Positions 6,781-13,685 of a stretch of 33,090 bases of DNA are shown here, piece after piece; the first letter of the stretch is position 1, and each line of letters starts with the position of its first letter. Origin of the DNA: Candidatus Nomurabacteria bacterium (GTDB lineage: Bacteria; Patescibacteriota; Minisyncoccia; Phycocordibacterales; UBA2100); contig CALRIB010000002.1 of NCBI GenBank assembly GCA_943359705.1, positions 1 to 33,090 of the forward strand, given 5' to 3'. The notes under the pieces were generated by a model. The model had not been told where the DNA came from and searched no databases. It saw nothing but the letters and a program-made list of their open reading frames with translations. The position numbers and the translations under genes were made by a program.

Positions 6781-7251
6781 CTATTTGTCCTGCGTCGGGG
6801 CGGTCATCTCGGCGACAATCTCTTCTTTCTCGCCTTCGGTCTCTTTTGCAAAGGTCTCCGGCACGCCGGGAGCTTCTACCGCGTCTTGTGCGGTGCCCAT
6901 CAAGCGGGTGCGGCGGAGCTGGCGGCGGGCTTCGCGCGCTACCTTGTCGCGGATGTAGTAGAGCTTGGCGCGGCGCACGCGGCTGCGCTTCGTGATTTCA
7001 ATCTTATCAATCATCGGCGAGTAGAGCGGAAAGATTTTTTCCACGCCCACTCCCGAGAGTACGCGGCGCACCGTAAAGGTGGCGCCCGCTTCGGTGCCGT
7101 GTTTGCGAGCCAAGACGAGTCCCTCGAACATCTGGAGGCGGAACTTACCCTTGGCTTCCTCGATTTTCTGCCACACGCGCACGGTGTCGCCCGGCCGAAG
7201 GTCGAGATTTTTGCGGGCTTCCATGTCTACGGATGATGTTTTCACGGCCAT
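6781..7251 (-). CDS. rplS: 50S ribosomal protein L19
   Basis: Clear L19: LRPGDTVRVWQKIEE, RLQMFEGLVLARKHG, TFTVRRVLSGVGVEKIFPLYSP, IDKIEITKRSRVRRAKLYYIRD. L19 sits at the interface of the 30S and 50S subunits. The family core is about 115 aa; this protein is 156 aa because of an acidic C-terminal tail after the conserved RDKVAREARR region, rich in Ala, Glu and Thr. TATAAA at 7259-7264 lies 7 nt before the ATG, so the mRNA is predicted leaderless. The usual bacterial partners rpsP, rimM and trmD are not adjacent; instead the LAGLIDADG gene follows 82 bp after the stop. Confidence 0.97.
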   Translation of the reverse strand: MAVKTSSVDMEARKNLDLRPGDTVRVWQKIEEAKGKFRLQMFEGLVLARKHGTEAGATFTVRRVLSGVGVEKIFPLYSPMIDKIEITKRSRVRRAKLYYIRDKVAREARRQLRRTRLMGTAQDAVEAPGVPETFAKETEGEKEEIVAEMTAPTQDK

Positions 7252-7281
7252 ATGTTATTTTATAGCTGACTTGCTTGCTGG

Positions 7282-7305
7282 GAAGTGAAAACGAGTTTTC
7301 ACTTC
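7282..7305. repeat. 11-bp perfect inverted repeat upstream of rplS
   Basis: GAAGTGAAAAC and GTTTTCACTTC are separated by only GA. The palindrome lies about 18 bp upstream of the rplS -10 box, over its -35 region, so it could be a protein-binding site or a cruciform boundary. It has no following T run on either strand. Confidence 0.5.
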
Positions 7306-7374
7306 TCTCGCTGCGCTGCGCCAGACCGCGGCACTATAGCAGAGGCGCCGTCGGAAAACAACTTATTTCCTTGG

Positions 7375-7506
7375 TGCGCGGTGAGGGATTTGGTCACGCG
7401 TCGTTTTCTGTTGAAAACGCGCGCGACCCCGCCTCGGCCCGGCCTCCGGCTTTCAAATCCTGCCCCCAACGCAAAAGCACCCGCGGGGGGTGCTTTGTGC
7501 ATCGGG
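7375..7506 (-). repeat. Structured element (unit B) downstream of tRNA-Val, with a duplicated tRNA 3' end
   Basis: The 18 bp at 7507-7524 (acceptor and T-arm 3' side of tRNA-Val) are repeated at 7375-7392. Between lies a relative of the tRNA-His units: in tRNA direction GGATTTG (7454-7460), AAAG, a G+C-rich imperfect H2 region, GAGGCGGGGTCG, hairpin H1 (7397-7423, 11 bp, one-base bulge, loop AACA), TGAC, then CAAATCC (7386-7392). GGATTTG and CAAATCC form stem S0. Compared with tRNA-His, where S0 is GGGAATCG/CGATTCCC, both arms have changed in step with the local tRNA T-arm sequence. The remaining 7306-7374 has no recognisable feature. Confidence 0.8.
7474..7496 (-). terminator. Rho-independent terminator of the tRNA-Arg/tRNA-Val transcript
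   Basis: AAAGCACCC and GGGTGCTTT pair over a 5-nt loop; the minus strand continues TTTTGCG. It is 11 nt after the tRNA-Val 3' end and in the position that H3 occupies in the tRNA-His units. Confidence 0.78.
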
Positions 7507-7578
7507 TGCGCGGTGAGGGATTTGAACCCCCGACCCTCCCCGTGTAAAGGGGTTGCTCTACCACTGAGCTAACCGCGC
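7507..7578 (-). tRNA. tRNA-Val(TAC)
   Basis: Acceptor GCGCGGT/ACCGCGC, D arm GCTC/GAGC, anticodon stem CCCCT/ACGGGG-type pairing around loop TTTACAC (anticodon TAC), T arm GGGGG-TTCAAAT-CCC and A73. CCA is not encoded. It follows tRNA-Arg(TCT) by 46 nt and probably shares its transcript. Confidence 0.95.
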
Positions 7579-7624
7579 ATCTATTTACTGCGCTACGTGT
7601 GCGCAACGGCTCTTCCGAGCCGGG

Positions 7625-7696
7625 TGCCCTCGCGAGGAATCGAACCTCGAATAGCGGCTTAGAAGTCCGCAGTTATATCCATTTAACTACGAGGGC
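7625..7696 (-). tRNA. tRNA-Arg(TCT)
   Basis: Acceptor GCCCTCG/CGAGGGC, anticodon loop CTTCTAA (anticodon TCT) closed by GCGG/CCGC with an A31-G39 mismatch, T arm CGAGG-TTCGATT-CCTCG and A73. CCA is not encoded. Bases U8-A9-G10 also serve as the TAG stop codon of the HNH gene that runs into it. Confidence 0.94.
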
Positions 7697-8001
7697 AATT
7701 TGCTTCTTCCCCACGAACCGAATTGCACATAGGTCTTCCGCCTGTGGCAATTCGCACATCTTATCTCACATTTTTCTATCTCGCTAAGAAGGGACTTCCA
7801 TGACCAATGCCCGGATAACATTCTAGCTATAGTCTTGAACTTCTTTTTAGTATCCGTGTGATCAAATTCTAGAACGATTGGATCGTTTTCACCGCAATCC
7901 GCGCATTTCTTAGACGACAAGAATTCCAGCAATGCCCGCCGAATCCGGACTCGATGTCTCTTTTGTGCCGCATACAAGTCTGTTCTATTTTTGTAGGCCA
8001 C
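7687..8001 (-). CDS. HNH endonuclease-like protein whose stop codon lies inside tRNA-Arg
   Basis: The 104-aa protein has a compact HNH/zinc-ribbon fold: CADCG at about residues 33-37, the FDHTD motif with the catalytic His, and a closing CEIRCANCHRRKT with the second CxxC pair and final His. The N-terminus is basic and helical and probably binds DNA. The start is GTG at 8001, supported by a perfect TATAAT (8008-8013) 6 nt upstream and no better ATG. The last three codons and the TAG stop lie within tRNA-Arg(TCT), the stop being tRNA positions 8-10. The gene is thus laid directly against the tRNA 5' end. It may be a homing-type nuclease; its target cannot be read from the sequence. Confidence 0.82.
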   Translation of the reverse strand: MAYKNRTDLYAAQKRHRVRIRRALLEFLSSKKCADCGENDPIVLEFDHTDTKKKFKTIARMLSGHWSWKSLLSEIEKCEIRCANCHRRKTYVQFGSWGRSKLPS

Positions 8002-8048
8002 CCCTGGATTATATCACTTCGTTCTAACCCACTTCTAGTCAGGTAAAT

Positions 8049-8384
8049 CTATTTCGACGGATCGGTTACGTTCTCCGGACTCGTCTTCAGCGAATCATAT
8101 TGTGCGCGGCGCGCAGAAAAGGCGTCGATGGTGCTCTTGAGCTGGGCGGTATTCAATTTGAGGGCACCGGCGCCGTTTGAGACGACGAGACTCGGGTCTT
8201 CGAAATCGCCGCGTGCGTAGAAGAGCATGAAAATACCGCCGGCGACTGCGAGTGCGATAACGAGTGCCGTCATCGTGAGGAGCGAGTACCAATAGACGCG
8301 GGTGAGTACAGTTGTGTATTCGGGCTCGTTGCGATACGCATACGCATCACGCATGCGCTCCCAGATGTTCGTGAAGAAACTCAT
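8049..8384 (-). CDS. Small single-pass membrane protein of the pilMNO operon
   Basis: The start ATG 8384 forms an ATGA overlap with the stop of the pilO-like gene, so the 111-aa product is translationally coupled to it. It has a cytoplasmic N-terminus with WERMRDAYAYRNEPEYTTVL, one membrane helix at about residues 33-55, and an extracytoplasmic tail that could be helical (AQLKSTIDAFSARRAQYDSLK). No PilP or PilQ signature is visible. Its position in the operon and its PilN/PilO-like topology suggest an alignment-complex component in a cell without an outer membrane secretin, but that is inference. Confidence 0.72.
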   Translation of the reverse strand: MSFFTNIWERMRDAYAYRNEPEYTTVLTRVYWYSLLTMTALVIALAVAGGIFMLFYARGDFEDPSLVVSNGAGALKLNTAQLKSTIDAFSARRAQYDSLKTSPENVTDPSK

Positions 8385-8923
8385 ATCGATACGTCTGAAC
8401 TCGTAAGCGCATGCATGTGCACGACGACGCGCCACAAAACCGGCCCTTTATCGGTGTTTGGTATCTGACCAAACTGAAACTGATCAACGGCAGAAGGAAT
8501 AGGAAGCAATGAGAGGAGCTTGGCCACATGCACCACGGTCTCGAACGAGCCGTTCGCTTCTACGACAAAATCCACACTGTGAAGGGGCGCCTTGTTGTCG
8601 GGCGCGGCCGAAAGTGATTGGCCGAGGGTAAGTTTGACTCCCGCGTCCTTACCCACCGCGTCGATGGCATCGACGACGGCTACGATTCCGACGGTGCCGA
8701 TATTCTCGAGTGCAGCGCGGGCGTCTTTCGTGTCGCGCGCCGTGGCGTGCAGACGCAAATTTGCCGCCTGCCGCGCATCGGCCGCTTCCGTGTCGACGCT
8801 CGCAGCCGCGCGCGCGTCAAAGGTGCCCATGAGCGTCCATGCAAAAAAACCCACCGCGCCCCAAAGCGACACCGCAGCGAGTAGCGTAATCCACGAGACG
8901 ATACTAGTGCGTGCCTTGGTCAT
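8381..8923 (-). CDS. PilO-like type IV pilus alignment protein
   Basis: The 180-aa protein has a short cytoplasmic N-terminus, one membrane helix (about residues 8-30), a periplasm-side coiled-coil region rich in Ala, Asp and Arg to about residue 75, and a ferredoxin-like C-terminal domain with alternating strands and helices. This is the PilO topology. Sequence identity in PilO is low across phyla, so the call leans on order: pilM, pilN and this gene lie consecutively on one strand. PilO pairs with PilN to connect the inner-membrane motor platform. It starts one base after the pilN stop and overlaps the next gene by ATGA. Confidence 0.75.
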   Translation of the reverse strand: MTKARTSIVSWITLLAAVSLWGAVGFFAWTLMGTFDARAAASVDTEAADARQAANLRLHATARDTKDARAALENIGTVGIVAVVDAIDAVGKDAGVKLTLGQSLSAAPDNKAPLHSVDFVVEANGSFETVVHVAKLLSLLPIPSAVDQFQFGQIPNTDKGPVLWRVVVHMHALTSSDVSI

Positions 8924-8924
8924 A

Positions 8925-9449
8925 TCAGAAGGTGCCCGTGACGGTTACGGAGAAGTGCCCGTCGTCGGTGCCGGTCAGAGCTCCGATGGGAACGGCTACA
9001 TTGTTAAAGTTCGGATTTTTTCGCAACAACTCCCCGTACGTGTTAATCGCTTCCCGCGTATTTGATGTGCCGCTGAGCACGAGCGTCGCCGGATTTCCCG
9101 GACTCAGAGCAAAGCTTTGCACCGTTACCCCTTCCGGACGCTGCGCAATCGTTGCCAGCGCCGCGTCGATGCTTGCAACACTCGAACTCGAAACCGGCGC
9201 AAGAAGCCGCAAAAGCTGCTGTGCTCGCAGGATACCTGCCTGATCGGTTTTTTCCTGATCGTTCCTTGGCGCCGGAAGCGGCGCGTCGTTACCCGTGTCG
9301 CTTGCGTTGACGACGAGGTACGCGGGAAGAAGCGCAAGGAGTGCGATGAACGCGCAGAGGATGGCCGCGAACGAGCCCGCAAGAATAAACCGGGCGCGCT
9401 GTTCCGCGCGAAGTTTTTTTTGTGCGTTTTCGGGAAGTACGTTGGCCAT
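8925..9449 (-). CDS. PilN-like type IV pilus alignment protein
   Basis: The 174-aa product has a basic N-terminal tail (the part of PilN that binds PilM), one strong membrane helix at about residues 20-47, and an extracytoplasmic domain with a fimbrial-assembly (PilN) pattern: a helix around LRAQQLLRLLAPVSSSSVASIDAALATIAQ, then VTVQSFALS and a C-terminal NVAVPIGALTGTDDGHFSVTVTGTF. The canonical N-terminal INLLP motif of many PilN proteins is replaced by NVLPENAQKK. It lies between pilM and the pilO-like gene. A TAG-rich heptamer repeat fills the gap to pilM. Confidence 0.78.
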   Translation of the reverse strand: MANVLPENAQKKLRAEQRARFILAGSFAAILCAFIALLALLPAYLVVNASDTGNDAPLPAPRNDQEKTDQAGILRAQQLLRLLAPVSSSSVASIDAALATIAQRPEGVTVQSFALSPGNPATLVLSGTSNTREAINTYGELLRKNPNFNNVAVPIGALTGTDDGHFSVTVTGTF

Positions 9450-9453
9450 GGAA

Positions 9454-9485
9454 CTAGTGCGTAGTGGCTAGTGCGTAGTTGGTAG
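9454..9485. repeat. Heptamer repeat related to the S23-element termini
   Basis: Four successive heptamers (CTAGTGC, GTAGTGG, CTAGTGC, GTAGTTG) plus GTAG fill the pilM-pilN gap. With a period of 7, TAG triplets fall in all three frames of the + strand. The sequence resembles the inverted repeats at 17689 and 18072, so it may be an empty or decayed copy of the same element. Confidence 0.6.
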
Positions 9486-9498
9486 AAAAATACATAGT

Positions 9499-10620
9499 TC
9501 AGACGCCGCGCAGTGCGAGACCGATAGCGGTGCCGTACTGGAACGATGTACGGCGGTCGATGGGCGGAATGTAGTCGTCAAAGGAGCAGACGTTGCGCCA
9601 CATATCTGGCTGCAGAGTCGAGGCCTGTACCCTTCCTGCGATGTAGTCGTCGAGCCCGCGCAGGTTGGAAGCACCGCCGACCAAGTACACCTGCTCGACG
9701 GGTGTCGCGCGCGCGCCGTGCTCATCCCGTCGCGTGTCCCAGTAGTGGTAGAGGCGCGCCACTTCGTCGGCGAGTGCAGAGGCCGCACCGGTCAGGGCTT
9801 CGAGGCCGGGCGAACGCGCGCCCTCGGTCGGCAAAAGTCCCTGGTCGTTATTGAATGCGCGGGCGTCTTCTTCGGAAACTTTGAGGACATCCATGACCGC
9901 GTGCGTCATAGCGTCGCCGCCCACCGCGACCGTGGAAGTAAAAATGGGCACGCCGCCTTTCAAGACTGCAAGCCCGGTGCGGGCGCGGCCGAAATCGACG
10001 AGAAGTGTGATGGGTTCATCGTGCACACCCGAAACCGCACGGGCGATGGAGCGCGCTTCGACTTCGAGCGAAAGCAGTTGCAAACCGGCGGCGTCGAAGG
10101 CGGCCACGTAACTCTCCGCGAGTTCGCGCGGAAAGACGACAACTCCTATCTCTTCCCCCTGCTCCTCATGCTTCACAATGGTATTGAAATCGTACACGGC
10201 GGCGGAGGGTGCGATGGGTACGCGCCCCTGAAGTTCAAATTCGATGAGGTTCAATATTTGGTCACGCGCCGAGCCGTCGGGCACATGCATGTTGAAGACG
10301 TACGCCGCTTCTTCAGGAAGCGCCGCATGCGCCGCAGTGACTCCGCCCATCTTCTTTTTCACTTCCGCGAGCGCAGCGCCGAGTTTGGGGACATCGTGCA
10401 CGAGTCCGGCCACCACGATACCGGGCGAGAGTTCCTCTTCCCCGTATGTGCGCACGCGCATGACACCGGGCTGTCCTTCCAGTGCCAGCCATTTTATCGA
10501 CGTATCAGAGATATCGATACCTGCCGCGGGCGGCTTTAGTATGCGCGGCATCGGAAACCATCGCTCTACGAATTGCGACGTAGCTCGACGTGCAGCAGAA
10601 AAGCCGGGAGGCAATTTCAT
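9499..10620 (-). CDS. pilM: Type IV pilus assembly protein PilM
   Basis: The 373-aa protein has the actin/FtsA-like PilM fold. AAGIDISDTSIKWLALE is the phosphate-1 strand region, AHAALPEEAAYVFNMHVP and LIEFELQGRVPI are the conserved PilM blocks, TLLVDFGRARTGLAVLKGG is phosphate-2, and VYLVGGASNLRGLDDYI is the adenosine loop. PilM is the cytoplasmic ring that binds the PilN tail and ATP and couples the motor to the pilus platform. TATAAT at 10627-10632 is 6 nt before the ATG, which fixes the start and predicts a leaderless mRNA for the whole pilMNO operon. The ATPase pilB is far away at 30238. Confidence 0.9.
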   Translation of the reverse strand: MKLPPGFSAARRATSQFVERWFPMPRILKPPAAGIDISDTSIKWLALEGQPGVMRVRTYGEEELSPGIVVAGLVHDVPKLGAALAEVKKKMGGVTAAHAALPEEAAYVFNMHVPDGSARDQILNLIEFELQGRVPIAPSAAVYDFNTIVKHEEQGEEIGVVVFPRELAESYVAAFDAAGLQLLSLEVEARSIARAVSGVHDEPITLLVDFGRARTGLAVLKGGVPIFTSTVAVGGDAMTHAVMDVLKVSEEDARAFNNDQGLLPTEGARSPGLEALTGAASALADEVARLYHYWDTRRDEHGARATPVEQVYLVGGASNLRGLDDYIAGRVQASTLQPDMWRNVCSFDDYIPPIDRRTSFQYGTAIGLALRGV

Positions 10621-10635
10621 TCAGCAATTATAACC

Positions 10636-10677
10636 CGCCTACCGGCCGGCAGACCTGCCTGCCGTGAGGTAGGCGCG
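10636..10677. repeat. Intergenic nested palindrome with CCTGCC motif
   Basis: CGCCTACC and GGTAGGCG form an outer 8-bp pairing; CGGCAG and CTGCCG form an inner one. It sits between pilM and the tRNA-binding protein and shares the CCTGCC/GGTAGGC words with the repeats at 5470 and 11436. Confidence 0.6.
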
Positions 10678-10679
10678 TT

Positions 10680-11009
10680 TCAACCGAGCTTCGTGCCGGG
10701 CGGAAGCACACGCTCGGGGAAAAGGAGCGCCACGCCCGCCTCGTCTTTCGCGGCAATGAGCATTCCCTGACTCTCCACACCGCGGAGCGTCCGCGGAGCG
10801 AGATTCACGATGTACGGAAGTTGCTTGCCGACGAGTTCCTCCGGTTTTTTCCATTCTGCAATGCCGGAGACGATGGTGCGCTGCCCTAATTCACCGAAAT
10901 CGATCGTGCACTTGATGAGCTTGTCGGTCTCGGGTACGAGTTCTGCCGCGAGCACGGTGCCCACGCGGATATCAAGCTTTGCAAAATCTTCGTATTGAAT
11001 TTCTCCCAT
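10680..11009 (-). CDS. Stand-alone tRNA-binding domain (MetG C-terminal / Trbp111 type)
   Basis: The 109-aa product is a single EMAP/Trbp111 OB fold: FAKLDIRVGTVLAAELVPETDKLIKCTIDFG, then RTIVSGIAEWKKPEELVGKQLPYIVNLAPRTLRGVESQGMLIAA and a final FPERVLPPGTKLG. In many bacteria this domain is the C-terminal extension of methionyl-tRNA synthetase and it helps dock tRNA; here it is a separate gene, which annotation pipelines often name MetG beta subunit. It starts 3 bp after ruvX and is likely in the same transcript, with a weak TAGACT at 11015-11020 as an alternative internal promoter. The partner MetG is not in the window. Confidence 0.9.
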   Translation of the reverse strand: MGEIQYEDFAKLDIRVGTVLAAELVPETDKLIKCTIDFGELGQRTIVSGIAEWKKPEELVGKQLPYIVNLAPRTLRGVESQGMLIAAKDEAGVALLFPERVLPPGTKLG

Positions 11010-11012
11010 ACC

Positions 11013-11408
11013 TTAGTCTATCGCGGGCGTGCGCATGTCTAAATAGCGCTGCAGTATGAGCGCCGCAGCGGCAGCGTTGTTGTGCTCGTTGCCTTTCTCG
11101 GCGTACCGCGAGGCCTCGATGGAACTCCCCGCTTCGCGCGCGTATTCACTCTCTATCTGTGTGGCCTTCGCGAGCTCACCGACAAATTTCTCCAGCTCCG
11201 GTGTGACCGTATTTGCGCCGCCCTCCCACGTGCGCGTGTCGCCGATGATTATTTTCTCGACTTTTCCTTCCTCGGCCATCCGCGTAATGAACTTGAAAAG
11301 GTGGTCGTCGTTGGCAATTTCGGCCCGCGGAAACGCAATCTTCCCGTCACTATCAGAAATAGCGAGTCCGACTCGCTTTGCACCATAATCTATGCCCAAA
11401 TATTTCAC
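11013..11408 (-). CDS. ruvX: YqgF/RuvX-type Holliday junction resolvase-like nuclease
   Basis: The 131-aa product is a standard RuvX/YqgF: GIDYGAKRVGLAISD at the N-terminus with the first catalytic Asp, IIIGDTRTWEGG in the middle, and the C-terminal SSIEASRYAEKG and NAAAAALILQRYLD segments. The family has an RNase H fold; proposed roles are Holliday junction resolution and 16S rRNA 5' processing. The start is GTG 11408, supported by a perfect TATACT (11415-11420) 6 nt upstream. With ruvA and ruvB in the window and no ruvC, this could be the junction resolvase working with RuvAB, but that link is inference. The conserved DxR motif typical of the middle of YqgF is altered to GDTRTW. Confidence 0.92.
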   Translation of the reverse strand: MKYLGIDYGAKRVGLAISDSDGKIAFPRAEIANDDHLFKFITRMAEEGKVEKIIIGDTRTWEGGANTVTPELEKFVGELAKATQIESEYAREAGSSIEASRYAEKGNEHNNAAAAALILQRYLDMRTPAID

Positions 11409-11435
11409 GCGTTCAGTATATACGAAGCCGTAGCG

Positions 11436-11473
11436 GCCTGCCGGTAGGCAGGCCTGCGCTCCGGTAGGCAGGC
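11436..11473. repeat. Intergenic palindrome with doubled GGTAGGCAGGC
   Basis: GCCTGCC-ggta-GGCAGGC is a perfect 7-bp hairpin (11436-11453), followed by a second CCGGTAGGCAGGC half-site at 11461-11473. It occupies most of the 81-bp gap between ruvX and the secreted protein. Same word family as the repeats at 5470 and 10636. Confidence 0.65.
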
Positions 11474-11489
11474 ATCCGAAAGCGGGAAC

Positions 11490-11924
11490 CTATATACCGA
11501 ACCCGAATCCTCCGTGGCCGCGCCCCATCCCTTTACCCTTTGCCGGCTTCGCTGCAAGAGCCGCGAGCCGTGCATCCATCTGTGCCTGCGTGATGACGCC
11601 TTGGTCAACAAGCGCCTGGAGTTGCGCCTTGACCTGTGTCTGCCTGGCTGCGCCCAGCTTCACTTTGAGCTGGTCGGCGGAAATGCCGTTATCAGCGGCT
11701 ATCTGCGGAAGCGTCTTGCCTTCCGACCAGCCGGTCTTCAGAGCATCGACGGAAATTCCGAGCGTACTCGCCTCCTTCTGCAACATCGTCGTAAAACGCG
11801 ATGCAAGATCCGTAGGCGAGAGCGTGCCGAAGGCTCCGAGTGAGAGCGCTGAGGCGGTGCTTGCCGTGACGAAGAGAAGTCCGAGCGCCGGGAAGAGGCT
11901 ATAGAGCAATACTTTTCCTTTCAT
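11490..11924 (-). CDS. Small secreted protein with helical repeat-like core and Gly-rich tail
   Basis: The 144-aa product has a Sec signal peptide (KGKVLLYSLFPALGLLFVTASTASA, cut after about residue 26). The mature part has two helical segments that resemble the SHOCT-like/DUF2680 secreted proteins of bacteria: WSEGKTLPQIAADNGISADQLKVKL and LQALVDQGVITQAQMDARLAAL. A basic Gly-rich tail (GKGMGRGHGGFGFG) ends it. The function is unknown. Codon use is similar to its neighbours. No clear -10 lies at 6-8 nt; the AAAGAAAG stretch before the ATG could act as a weak ribosome binding site. Confidence 0.72.
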   Translation of the reverse strand: MKGKVLLYSLFPALGLLFVTASTASALSLGAFGTLSPTDLASRFTTMLQKEASTLGISVDALKTGWSEGKTLPQIAADNGISADQLKVKLGAARQTQVKAQLQALVDQGVITQAQMDARLAALAAKPAKGKGMGRGHGGFGFGI

Positions 11925-12011
11925 GAACTTTCTTTACCAATGCTAGTAATATCTTCGCCGTCCACCTCTAGAGAGTGTTCGGCTGCAGATAGTACACAAG
12001 CATCCGTCTTC

Positions 12012-12728
12012 TTATTTCATTCGCATTTCGTCTTCCAACATGCGTACGCCAAACGCCTGCACCGTATCCGTCGCTACTCTGTCTCCAAGGATGACGACGA
12101 AATCCCCTTCAGAAAAATCCGCGCCGTACGGAAGCCGCGTACGCGGGGAGACGCGTATCGTTGATGTCCCGTCTTCCTGGTCGACAATAATGAAGCCGCC
12201 GGGAATGAACCGCAGGATAGTACCGCGATAGAGGTCGGGATGTGCGGGATGGAAGACGCGATAGAGAGCACCGAGGGGTGCGGGAGCGTCACCTTGTCGT
12301 GCGTGCCGGTACATTTCGCGATGGAACGGCGTTTTCGCGATGAAAAATCCCCCGGCGGCGGCAAGAACCGCGAGCGCGAGAAGCGAAGTGACGAGCGAGC
12401 GGCGGTATACGAACGCATACCGACGCGCGAGTATTTCAAGCAACACGATAAACACGAAGACAAGCAGTATCAAAAGCCACGGGAGCGAGTGCAGGAGCGC
12501 GAGCCAGCCGCGCGAGCCGAAGGCGGGCTGGAACCACGCGCCGCTCTGGCGCAGGAAGAAGACCGCCAGGCTCGTGATGTACAAAAGTCCGGCAAATACT
12601 AGCGCTATGCCGGTAAACGCAAAGGCCGAAAAGAGGACGAAGTGCCAACGCGGTTTCATCTTCACGCTTCCCGCGCGAATTGCCGCTTCTACGCGCTCAC
12701 GCACTGTGTGTTCAGAATGTTCACTCAT
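12012..12728 (-). CDS. Membrane protein coupled to the sigma factor (candidate anti-sigma)
   Basis: ATG 12728 ([17 protein letters not shown]) overlaps the sigma-factor stop by 8 bp; the longer frame upstream lies inside the sigma gene. The 238-aa product has an N-terminal cytoplasmic segment of about 30 residues, three membrane helices (about residues 28-55, 75-100 and 110-130), and an extracytoplasmic C-terminal domain of about 100 residues with a beta pattern (RGTILRFIPGGFIIVDQEDGT, FSEGDFVVILGDRV) that looks like an OB or RseP-like barrel. The position immediately after and overlapping an ECF-like sigma gene is the standard place for an anti-sigma factor, but no ZAS or RseA motif is visible, so the role is inferred from context only. 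Confidence 0.7.
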   Translation of the reverse strand: MSEHSEHTVRERVEAAIRAGSVKMKPRWHFVLFSAFAFTGIALVFAGLLYITSLAVFFLRQSGAWFQPAFGSRGWLALLHSLPWLLILLVFVFIVLLEILARRYAFVYRRSLVTSLLALAVLAAAGGFFIAKTPFHREMYRHARQGDAPAPLGALYRVFHPAHPDLYRGTILRFIPGGFIIVDQEDGTSTIRVSPRTRLPYGADFSEGDFVVILGDRVATDTVQAFGVRMLEDEMRMK

Positions 12729-13281
12729 AGATGTCTTGGGGTTTGGCCATTTTTTGCAAGAGCGCTTTGCCGCGTGCGATGCGCACGCCGACTGTTGAGA
12801 CAGGGATGTGAAGCACTTCGGCGATTGTTTTGTAATCCATGTCCTCAAAATAGTACAGCACGAGCGGCTCGCGATATTTCACATCGAGCGCACTTAGATA
12901 CTTTTCGAGTGTCTCCCGGAGGCTCCGGTCGAGCGCGCGGTCATCGGCGCTCTCAGCAGCCGTGAGATGCGGAAAGATGGTGTCCATATCAAACTGAAAG
13001 AGAGGCGCACGCGAGCGCTTCGAGAGCGCGTTTACAAATTCGTTGTGCGCGATTCGGTAAATCCACGGCGAAAATCGGCGCGATGCATCGAAGCTCTGAA
13101 TGTTCTTGTACGTTTTTATAAAAATGTCTTGCACGATATCTTTCGCGTCGTCCGTGTCGCTCAGAAATTTCCGCGCATAGCGCGAAAGCTTGTCCTGGTA
13201 GCGCTCCACCAATTCACCAAAAGCCTCCGTATCCCCTTTTTGTACGCGCAGCGCGACTTCTTCATCGGTCTCTTTTTTCAT
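12721..13281 (-). CDS. RNA polymerase sigma factor, sigma-70 family (ECF type)
   Basis: The 186-aa product has just sigma regions 2 and 4. Region 2 covers about residues 22-90: [21 protein letters not shown], then [20 protein letters not shown] and [20 protein letters not shown]. Region 4 covers about residues 125-175: [26 protein letters not shown] followed by the recognition helix [17 protein letters not shown]. Such factors direct polymerase to promoters of envelope or stress genes. It is translationally coupled on both sides, by ATGA to the nucleotidyltransferase upstream and by an 8-bp overlap to the membrane protein downstream. Which promoters it reads cannot be told from the window. 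Confidence 0.93.
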   Translation of the reverse strand: MKKETDEEVALRVQKGDTEAFGELVERYQDKLSRYARKFLSDTDDAKDIVQDIFIKTYKNIQSFDASRRFSPWIYRIAHNEFVNALSKRSRAPLFQFDMDTIFPHLTAAESADDRALDRSLRETLEKYLSALDVKYREPLVLYYFEDMDYKTIAEVLHIPVSTVGVRIARGKALLQKMAKPQDIYE

Positions 13282-13685
13282 GCCAACTTCGACGTTTTGT
13301 ATATCTCCGGCTTGTACGCCGAGAGCCGCACGATGTCCACTGTAATACCGGCGGCAGCGAGCTTTTCTTTCAAATCCAGTACGTACTCGCCTTCTTGGTC
13401 ATAGCCAAGCGCAATGATGCTCGGCTTCGCTGCGATGATGTGGGGTATGTGGTCTCCCTCGTCGCCGAGCATCACCTCATCGACGAGCGGATTTTTTCGA
13501 ACATTCGCCAAGCGCGCTTTTTCCGAGTTGCGCGGCCGCGCACTCTTGATGCGCTCAACAATGTTGTCGCGCGCCACGGAAACGATGAGAAACGGTTCCG
13601 TCGCAAGAGCGCGGGCTTGCCGAAACATATCCTCGTGCCCGGCATGCACAATGTCGAACGTCCCGAAAACCATGATGCGCGTCAT
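13278..13685 (-). CDS. Cytidylyltransferase-like protein, probable RibL-type FAD synthetase
   Basis: The 135-aa product is a single HIGH-superfamily nucleotidyltransferase: [21 protein letters not shown] has the nucleotide-binding HxGH, VARDN follows, [13 protein letters not shown] stands where the family has its Arg-rich signature, and LGYDQ closes the site. TagD-type glycerol-3-phosphate cytidylyltransferases and the archaeal FAD synthetase RibL are both close in size. The overlap by ATGA with a stand-alone riboflavin kinase argues for FAD synthesis: the kinase makes FMN and this enzyme would adenylylate it. That substrate is inferred from context. The pair replaces the usual bifunctional RibF. 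Confidence 0.8.
   Translation of the reverse strand: MTRIMVFGTFDIVHAGHEDMFRQARALATEPFLIVSVARDNIVERIKSARPRNSEKARLANVRKNPLVDEVMLGDEGDHIPHIIAAKPSIIALGYDQEGEYVLDLKEKLAAAGITVDIVRLSAYKPEIYKTSKLA

Noticed and set aside
9718..10539. 273-codon + strand frame
   Set aside because: Antisense to pilM, whose motifs and promoter are clear.
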